DNA of 64,000 bases, from contig CM059563.1 in NCBI GenBank assembly GCA_030386875.1, positions 31,844,139 to 31,908,138 on the forward strand, in the 5' to 3' direction. The stretch's first letter is position 1, and each line of letters opens with the position of its first letter. Below the pieces are notes generated by a model, which saw nothing but the letters and a program-made list of their open reading frames with translations, was not told the origin of the DNA and made no database searches. The position numbers and the translations under genes are program-made. Below, piece after piece: positions 58,401 through 64,000 of the stretch. The stretch is from Morinoia aosen (Eukaryota > Arthropoda > Malacostraca > Amphipoda > Talitridae).

Positions 58401-58846
58401 AGTATGGATTGAATAAGTGGAAGCTTAGCATGATGCGGAAGCCTACACTTAACTGGTATATGAAAAAGAAAGCACCTAAGTTTGAGCTGTTCTATGATGG
58501 TAGTTTTGGAAGTCAACTCTTGTTTGCTGTGAGATGTAAGTCATTGAGTGTGAACAGACGTACATGGAGATGGAATGAGAATAATAACAGATTATGTCAG
58601 CAGTGTAATGGTGGAGTAGAGGAAACAATTGAGCATTTTGTGCTGGAATGTAGTAAGTATGAGCAAGAGAGAGAGAGTTTAATGAATGTGGTGTCTGAGC
58701 AGTATGGAGAGAATGAATGGAATGCCAGATGTGCTGAAGATGATTGCGGTATGAGCTGTCTTGCTGGATTGGATCAGGAGTGTAATGCGAGTATCACTGA
58801 GGCTATGAAAGTGTTTCTTGTGCGTGCCTGGAGTAAGAGACAGTGA
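55430..58846 (+). CDS. LINE-4 ORF2: endonuclease-reverse transcriptase, open
   Basis: 1138 codons, ATG directly after the ORF1 TGA (TGAATG), which suggests termination-reinitiation. Endonuclease, residues about 20-255: INVRGWNAGKLNDL, GVVETQM, VMGDMNGHVG, SAIDYMIVNS, DSDHKMLVLE. Reverse transcriptase, about 490-770: NYRPIALGDTVCKIF, LAFLDIEKAYDRVDR, GVRQGCTLSPLLFGL and LLYADDVVVV (YADD near residue 727). C-terminal Cys/His motif CQQCNGGVEETIEHFVLEC near 1070. There is no RNase H, unlike LINE-1 to LINE-3. All key residues are present, so the copy may be functional. Confidence 0.92.
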   Translation: MESCQSKNEKCRELSNSFVRFGCINVRGWNAGKLNDLVAEFENGDLDCVGVVETQMRDRVSLKCKESKYYMIGKRRVSWQKRGGGVGLIVKNALNWKLEEISVGNEPESEDLLVIKCERMHARECVIVVVCYMTTDGILAHQENVKKYEILTRIVQEHCRCPLIVMGDMNGHVGILGEPVNANGQKLIDFCDENELENLNVTIGNGLHTWQSRECKSAIDYMIVNSRARACVKKMFVDEDDFDIDSDHKMLVLEYNWGGKESMQKASRVSENWRIKMANWEEFRNELSRCNWNRCGNVNDLNKEIARTLYDVAEQKIGRMKCRKSTGNARWFTSEIKEERMRRKTLNKKQRCMRKMYERRRITEDEWRSVWNEYKDQQKKVKRMINEARVKEERHQVENLRKKGPDGIKDWYRFIQGNDRGSEVQVDELVVNGCSVQDRMQMVKAVEEYWEDIGGMNEQVTDDEPINFLIDEHELQMEDEITCEEIVSFLKKVKNGKACGPDKIPYEFYKCGGESVVSMLKCLFDEIWKSERVPDDWNKCNVVLLHKGGHKSMKELKNYRPIALGDTVCKIFCGILNERMKNLVEELGVLGEEQNGFRQDRRGEDNLFVVSEIIERMKKDNKKVYLAFLDIEKAYDRVDRVRLFEILRKVGVSRKIVNIVQSLYENTSAIYRLGNLETGQVRSVRGVRQGCTLSPLLFGLYTEELAVRLRGSGLGLKVGNERLSCLLYADDVVVVSECGHELQRMLDIVNGYSTDFKMNFGADKSKVMVINSDETDRDRLWNIGEIRIGRTKEYKYLGCMISEDGCTRTKGEKVAKAMQWSGRLGSVARYRANKYECVRGMWKYVAVPSVMYGMSALAWNGSDLEKLDVIQNKVGRVALGAPKWTAIEAIRGDLGWSLFSERMMKAVLNYKVRIERMQNSRWVRRIFEWNLSVSYWEKVCWGHARKLSMQKIIHVRIGRPVDDWSLINVGGVGPEWDCKRWKKEIERQTKEYGLNKWKLSMMRKPTLNWYMKKKAPKFELFYDGSFGSQLLFAVRCKSLSVNRRTWRWNENNNRLCQQCNGGVEETIEHFVLECSKYEQERESLMNVVSEQYGENEWNARCAEDDCGMSCLAGLDQECNASITEAMKVFLVRAWSKRQ

Positions 58847-59072
58847 CTGGAATGAGCCAGTCTGGCAGAATGGGCTGTAATGACCCAATGTGCCGGGGGA
58901 TGGTGTTTTGACACACTGGTTGTCCCGGTGATGCCTTCCAATGGAGGCTTGTGACAAGGATCGTAGATCCTGAGTAGTTTAGTAGACAAGTCTGGTACCA
59001 GGCGCTGAACTCTGTGTGAAAATTGTGGAGGGAATTGTAGGCCGTTACAAAGGCCCCGACACTGTCGGCCCT

Positions 59073-59102
59073 CAAGTTCAAGTTCAAGTTCAAGTTCAAG
59101 TT
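59073..59102 (+). repeat. (TTCAAG)n 3' tail of LINE-4
   Basis: Five consecutive CAAGTT/TTCAAG units after CGGCCCTCAAG. The same tail with fewer units ends both truncated copies (39211 and 46494). Confidence 0.9.
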
Positions 59103-59585
59103 CGAAGAGGTCTCCATGCAGCTCCACGGCTGAGTGTATGTTTCTCTCGTCAGAGCTGGGTCTGGTTTGACAGAAAGGGAAAAATTTTCACTATGCAGTA
59201 CTTGGAGTTGATCATTAGTGATACAGCAAGTCAGGATTTTGTCACGCTATTAAGATTTTGTACATACTCAGGTTATCCGGTCATGGGCGATGGGCGAAAG
59301 GAATTTTTGGATTTTGGAGTTGATAATTTATTAGAAAAATGCTAAGCCCCATTTCCATTTCCGGGCACCACAGATGAAATAATACTAATTGTGGAAAAAC
59401 ATCCTTCATTCCGCTACATTGAACCAACAGTTTTGATGCTCATTTTAGTGGACAGGAATAAGGAAGATCAATATAAGAATGAATTAGCGAACGTAAGATA
59501 AAATAAATTCTTACTTTCTAGCAAAATTTCAGGAATTGAAACTTAGAAACTGAAACTCAGCGCCGCACCCCAAATACAAACGATC
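59103..59585 (+). pseudogene. Unidentified coding-like fragment, possibly MADF-like
   Basis: Plus-strand frame from about 59150: WVWFDRKGKIFTMQYLELII ... TYSGYPVMGDGRKEF ... VDNLLEKC, one stop at 59343, then in the same frame TDEIILIVEKHPSFRYIE and DRNKEDQYKNELANV to about 59500. The second part faintly resembles a MADF DNA-binding domain (LI..V..HP ... DR.K...W..IA..L). It may be a decayed TE or host exon. Weak call. Confidence 0.25.
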
Positions 59586-60654
59586 TGTAGTGATCGCCCT
59601 CAGCCACACTTCAGCCTAATTTCATAAAATATTAAAAACTAACATCCTAAAATTAAATTTTACAAATTTAATTATTTTTATAATTCTACAAGACCAAATT
59701 AATTCGATTAAACCCAAAATTTTACCAAAAATGCGTTTCGAAAATATTTGCCGATCACGTTTCCGTCAGTCACTTCCGTTGGAAACATTCGCGCAGAACC
59801 ATTTCGCAAGCTTCCGCTCAAAAAAGCATACAAGGCCGACTTTTCAGGCAGAGTCGTCATTCTCGTACAGATCCTCCTGAATAGTGCTTGGGCCCAGAGC
59901 GGGCATTTGTAAGTATCAAGTGTTAGAGTTAATTGTATTATGTCTTAACTTTCCTGTGTTGTGTCTTAACTTGTTCCTTGTTAGGGAGCGCTCGTTATTG
60001 TGTCTTAGGAACATTCACTGTGTTTATCTGTGCCGGTGTAGTTAGGCACAAGATTCAAGTTCACTGCGCCATTTCGTCAGTGTTTTTCCCTGAATTAATT
60101 TAGCCGTGCAAACTTGCATATTCACTTTGGCATCAGATCCCAATTTGAATGTGTCTTTTACACGGTTTCGCACTGGTGTTATCACCAGTCCTGTTAGCCT
60201 TATAATTTAATTAACTATTGGCAGCACAGTAGCTAGAATTTTAGTTATTTTATTTACTGTCGTGCATTGTGTAATTAAGTCGTGATTCAAACAAGTATGG
60301 AATTCTTTTCACGTTCAACACTCAACGTTTAAAGTCCAAAAATCTTAAGAAATAAAATAGAATATTGCAGCAAATCGCGTTTGTATTTTCTGTAGTACTC
60401 ATTTCAAGTCAATTCACATAAATAATTGTTCCTTATAAATACCTAACTACATTTGACATGTCTTTTAGGAATAGAAGCAGTGTTCTTATGTTTCAATATT
60501 TTTCCATGAATTAATTGAGCCTTTTTTAAATCACTGTAACTTTGTTCTCTGCTTAGTTGTTGTGACTTTCGTGTCTGTTTATGTGCTGCTCCTTTTTATG
60601 TAACTTCTGCTGCAATTCTTGCTCATCTGAATAATAGAGTATAGAGACTTCACC
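59586..60654 (+). repeat. LTR-like direct repeat, left copy
   Basis: Aligned part of the left copy; its true right end is unknown. About 20 mismatches to the right copy by eye, roughly 98% identity. The TATA-like site here reads GCATACAAGG (59826-59835), with a GTAAGT splice-donor-like site near 59909. Confidence 0.75.
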
Positions 60655-62931
60655 TTTTCTCATACTTATATTTTAGTACATTAATTATCTAATTACCTCA
60701 GTGCTTTAGCTATTATTTTGGCTGTAGTTCATTTAAACTCAGTTGTGTTGCTGCTTGTAATGTCAGGATGGAGCTTGTGACCAGTTGGTCTGGAACACTG
60801 ATTCTGGTGTTAAGATGATTCAGGCTGCGACTCGGGCGCTAGAGTTGCGGACTGATTCTTATCACCAGACTTCTGCCATGGTTTATCTTGTTAATGTTGC
60901 AGTTTGCGCAGTCTTGCACATGTGTATGAATGGACTCGTTTTTTGTTCAAAATAATCCAGCACGATGTCCCCTGACAGGATCTACTGGACCACACATTCA
61001 TGCACTCACAAACACGTATGGAACCAAACCCTAATCTCGTAATTTAAGGAGCTTACCTCCTCCGGGTTCACCCTCCTGGTTCACTCCTCCGAGTTCTTCT
61101 CTCAGTTGCTCCTCCTGTTCAAATTTCACTATACTGGAAGGCCTGCATCCCTGCAGCTAAGCCGCTAAAATCTCCAGTTAAGACCATTTGGGTGAGAGTC
61201 CCCATTTCTTACCGAGTTTTCCCAACCGGTAACAAATTTCCTACTCAGCACTCAATAATATTATTCACTACTCACTTAGTGTCGGAACCTCCCACACTTA
61301 CACATCATCGACTTCACACTCCAGCACGCGCTTCACAAGCCTGAGCTGAACGAATCGTCTAAAGTCCCGCAACCTCCTCGGACTCTCACCAAGATCGTCT
61401 CTCGAACAAGAATCAAGCCTCGCACTTCAGCGTTCAACCTTCTCCTCAATAAATCCCATACCGGCGAGTGAAACTATTCTCTCATTTTCCCCCGGTGTTG
61501 GCTTGTGGTAATTTTGTTGTTGATTGTAGACGCTTGAAATATTGCGTCCGAATACCGCCTAACTCCTTCTGAGTCAGAGGCCGTAATCCATTCATTTAGC
61601 TATTAAGTGTGCTCTACCAGGAGCACTGGTGAGCCGCCTTTGTAAAAGAACATCTCCTTGTGAAATCGATAAATTCCTCGATATTCAAACTTTAAAAGTC
61701 AAATTCAATTAGTTCCCCATTGTGAGAAGTTTATACTGGTGACCAGATTTCTCACCAGAGCTAGATAAATAATCAAACAATTGGATTGCCGCAGCCATCA
61801 TCTGGAGGTTTTTGAGCGCATGTCGAGGCTGTTTGCAGCTGTTGCATGTTGAACCTTGGAGGAGGTAGTGTTCCTTTCCACCCTTTCTCTAATTCTCAGT
61901 AGTCAAACATAGTATTTTCTCTCTAAACTCTTCCCTAATAATAAGTTATTGCTACTGCAGCCTATTCTCACAAATTCTTCATGTTTTTCCATTGCTACTG
62001 AAGCCACCTTTTACGAAACTCTTCATGCATTTCCATTGCTACTGAAGCAAACCATAGGAGACCTTTTAGGATTATTTTTCCATAGCTACTGAAGCTCCTT
62101 GCTAATAACCTTCGCAATTTCCATTGCTACTGCAGCACCATTGCTACTGAAGCACCAAATTAAATAACGTGTACGAAACACCAACTTGTCATTCTGAGCA
62201 ATTGACTTATTTTTTTTCAAATATGTTCCCCAACCATAAATTTCAACGCTGCGATCGTTGCAAGGGACTGCCGGGTGTGCACCGTTGGTCTTTTGTAAGT
62301 TCCTCCGTAGCCCAAATACCAAGCTCTTACCCGATCTCCCAATTTTTGTATCGCCGTCTGGCCGGTGTGCTTGTAGCCTTGGGGACGCCTGAGGAGCACG
62401 CACGTTGCCTAGGGAGGCTGTACAAACGACTTACGTCGCACATTTGCTGTATTTAACCGGCATATGTGTTTTGGGAAAGTAAGGAACTGATCTTTTATAT
62501 TCTTTTTGAGGGCATAATGTCACAAACCCAGACTGCGATTTCGCCTCAGGTCAACACCTGTCGAGCCAACGAAATCGTACGTCGTAGTTCGTTTTGAGTT
62601 CCAAAGTCGTGGAAGTCGACCAATTCTAGATTCCCCGTTATACCGTTCAAAGAACGCAGTCGGAGTCTGGTGATTCGGGTGCCTCCATTTCGGCGGACAC
62701 TTCTAGCACGATTGTGCTCAGTGATGCTAACCTCACAGATTCTTTTATGGTCCCAGTTGGGGATCCGAGCTGAAACTTTCATAGTTCCAGAGTTAACCTT
62801 CCACTATTTTCACCTATTTTCCTCTGTCAAGCTTTCTTTTGGGAACTACCCTTATTAACTCCCTCGAGCATCTTACAAGTAACAGCTTCACTGTTACCAG
62901 ACCTTTCGGTCTACATGCGTTGGGGGGTAGC
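60655..62931. other. Region between the two LTR-like copies, no gene recognised
   Basis: Part may still belong to the left LTR. CT/TC-rich stretches occur at about 61036-61130 and 61370-61500. The end, about 62540-62930, has less biased composition but no identifiable retroelement protein on either strand. Confidence 0.5.
61948..62153 (+). repeat. Six interspersed copies of a CCATTGCTACTGAAGC motif
   Basis: Copies (some with GCAGC or TAGC variants) at about 61948, 61987, 62031, 62078, 62119 and 62137, irregularly spaced by 18-47 bp. They lie between the two LTR-like copies. Confidence 0.8.
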
Positions 62932-64000
62932 TGTAGTGATCGCCCTCAGCCACACTTCAGCCTAATTTCATAAAATATTAAAAACTAACATCCTAAAATT
63001 AAATTATACAAATATAATTATTTTTATAATTTTACAAGACCAAATTAATTCGATTAAACCCAAAATTTTACCAAAAATGCGTTTCGAAAATATTTGCCGA
63101 TCACGTTTCCGTCAGTCACTTCTGTTGGAAACATTCGCGCAGAACCATTTCGCAAACTTCCGCTCAAAAGAGCATATAAGGCCGACTTTTCAGGCAGAGT
63201 CGTCATTCTCGTACAGATCCTCCTGAATAGTGCTTGGGCCCAGAGCGGGCATTTGTAAGTATCAAGTGTTAGAGTTAATTGTATTATGTCTTAACTTGCC
63301 TGTGTTGTGTCTTAACTTGTTCCTTGTTAGGGAGCGCTCGTTATTGTGTCTTAGGAACATTCACTGTGTTTATCTGTGCCGGTGTAGTTAGGCACAAGAT
63401 TCAAGTTCACTGCGCCATTTCGTCAGTGTTTTTCCCCGAATTAATTTAGCCGTGCAAATTTGCATATTCACTTTGGCATCAGATCCCAATTTGAATGTGT
63501 CTTTTACACGGTTTCGCACTGGTGTTTTTACCAGTCCTGTTAGCCTTATAATTCAATTAACTATTGGCAGTACAGTAGCTAGAATTTTAGTTATTTTATT
63601 TACTGTCGTGCATTGTGTAATTAAGTCCTGATTCAAACAAGTATGGAATTCTTTTCACGTTCAACACTCAACGTTTAAAGTCCAAAAATCTTAAGAAATA
63701 AAATAGGATATTGCAGCAAATCGCGTTTGTATTTTCTGTAGTACTCATTTCAAGTCAATTCACATAAATAATTGTTCCTTATAAATACCTAACTACATTT
63801 GACATGTCTTTTAGGAATAGAAGCAGTGTTCTTATGTTTCAATATTTTTCAATGAATTAATTGAGCCTTTTTTAAATCACTGTAACTTTGTTCTCAGCTT
63901 ACTTGTTGTGACTTTCGTGTCTGTTTATGTGCTGCTCCTTTTTATGTAACTTCTGCTGCAATTCTTGCTCATCTGAATAATAGAGCATAGAGACTTCACC
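62932..64000 (+). repeat. LTR-like direct repeat, right copy (cut by window edge)
   Basis: Near-identical to 59586-60654. Its TATA-like site is GCATATAAGG (63172-63181), a better TATA box than in the left copy. Confidence 0.75.

Larger units (their letters stand above)
53393..59102 (+). mobile_element. LINE-4 of this window: CR1/L2-like non-LTR retrotransposon, both ORFs open
   Basis: Plus strand. Long 5' region (start not defined; sequence after the LINE-3 target duplication up to 54259), ORF1 54260-55429, ORF2 55430-58846, 3' UTR, and a tail of about five TTCAAG units (59073-59102). Two truncated relatives on the other strand share the same 3' end and tail. No target duplication could be identified. 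SGNH ORF1 and a short tandem 3' tail are known from CR1/L2-type elements; the exact clade is unresolved. Confidence 0.85.
59586..64000 (+). mobile_element. LTR retroelement, apparently non-autonomous, right end outside window
   Basis: Two direct copies of a sequence starting TGTAGTGATCGCCC (59586 and 62932), 3346 bp apart, matching without net indel over at least 1069 bp. The second copy is preceded by GCGTTGGGGGGTAGC, a plausible polypurine tract. TGGTGACC at about 61736 could be a tRNA primer site, but the match is short. The DNA between has no recognisable gag or pol, only short open frames (for example 62169-62456). A tandem array of a larger unit cannot be excluded, since the second copy is cut by the window edge. 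Confidence 0.6.

Noticed and set aside
61036..61130. Repeated CCTCC blocks considered as a structured RNA or tRNA
   Set aside because: No cloverleaf pairing or Pol III boxes found; looks like a simple pyrimidine-rich tract.

Overview
This is AT-rich, intron-bearing eukaryotic DNA dominated by transposable elements. Organism: the only host gene I recognise is the 5' half of a Miro (mitochondrial Rho GTPase) gene, split over six exons with introns of 0.5-4.8 kb. Its sequence and the element types (I-like and CR1-like non-LTR retrotransposons, Tc1, piggyBac and hAT relics, foldback elements) point to an invertebrate, most likely an arthropod. The species cannot be named from sequence alone. I saw no bacterial gene, rRNA, convincing tRNA or CRISPR array.

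Layout. 0-1 kb: an open frame on the minus strand running off the left edge, with weak SGNH-hydrolase-like features. 2.4-3.24 kb: a decayed Tc1-like transposon. 5.3-19.3 kb: the Miro gene on the minus strand (exons 1-6, about 306 residues: N-terminal GTPase, first EF-hand, start of the linker). Its C-terminal half lies beyond the window or was not recognised. The introns hold MITEs (TTAA-flanked and TTA-flanked), a SINE-like retroposon with a 14-bp target duplication, and a CCAAT/TATA promoter-like site on the opposite strand. 19.7-32.9 kb: a transposon graveyard with large foldback palindromes, a tandemly repetitive hAT-like composite element bounded by an exact 8-bp duplication (25364-28097) that carries three nested insertions, several copies of the SINE-like family, a TIR family and a dead piggyBac transposase.

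33-59 kb: a nest of non-LTR retrotransposons. LINE-1 here (about 33.0-39.2 kb, minus) is an old I-like element broken by stops, frameshifts and a 552-bp TIR element. LINE-2 (39881-46461, minus) is I-like with an 11-bp target duplication and two frameshifts in ORF2. LINE-3 (46785-53380, minus) is I-like with a 12-bp target duplication and both ORFs open. LINE-4 (about 53.4-59.1 kb, plus) has a PHD/SGNH-type ORF1 directly abutting an open EN-RT ORF2 and ends in a TTCAAG tandem tail. Two 5'-truncated relatives of LINE-4 (39211-39858 and 46494-46716, minus) sit among the others. From 59.6 kb to the right edge are two near-identical copies of a sequence over 1 kb long, 3346 bp apart, starting TGTAGTGATCGCCC; the second follows a G-rich tract. 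This fits a non-autonomous LTR retroelement cut by the window end.

How the parts relate: each LINE would encode an RNA-binding ORF1 and an endonuclease/reverse-transcriptase ORF2 for target-primed reverse transcription. LINE-3 and LINE-4 look recent and potentially active. In all three I-like elements ORF2 sits in the -1 frame relative to the end of ORF1. In LINE-2 and LINE-3 no AUG precedes the endonuclease active-site residues, which suggests recoding or non-AUG restart.
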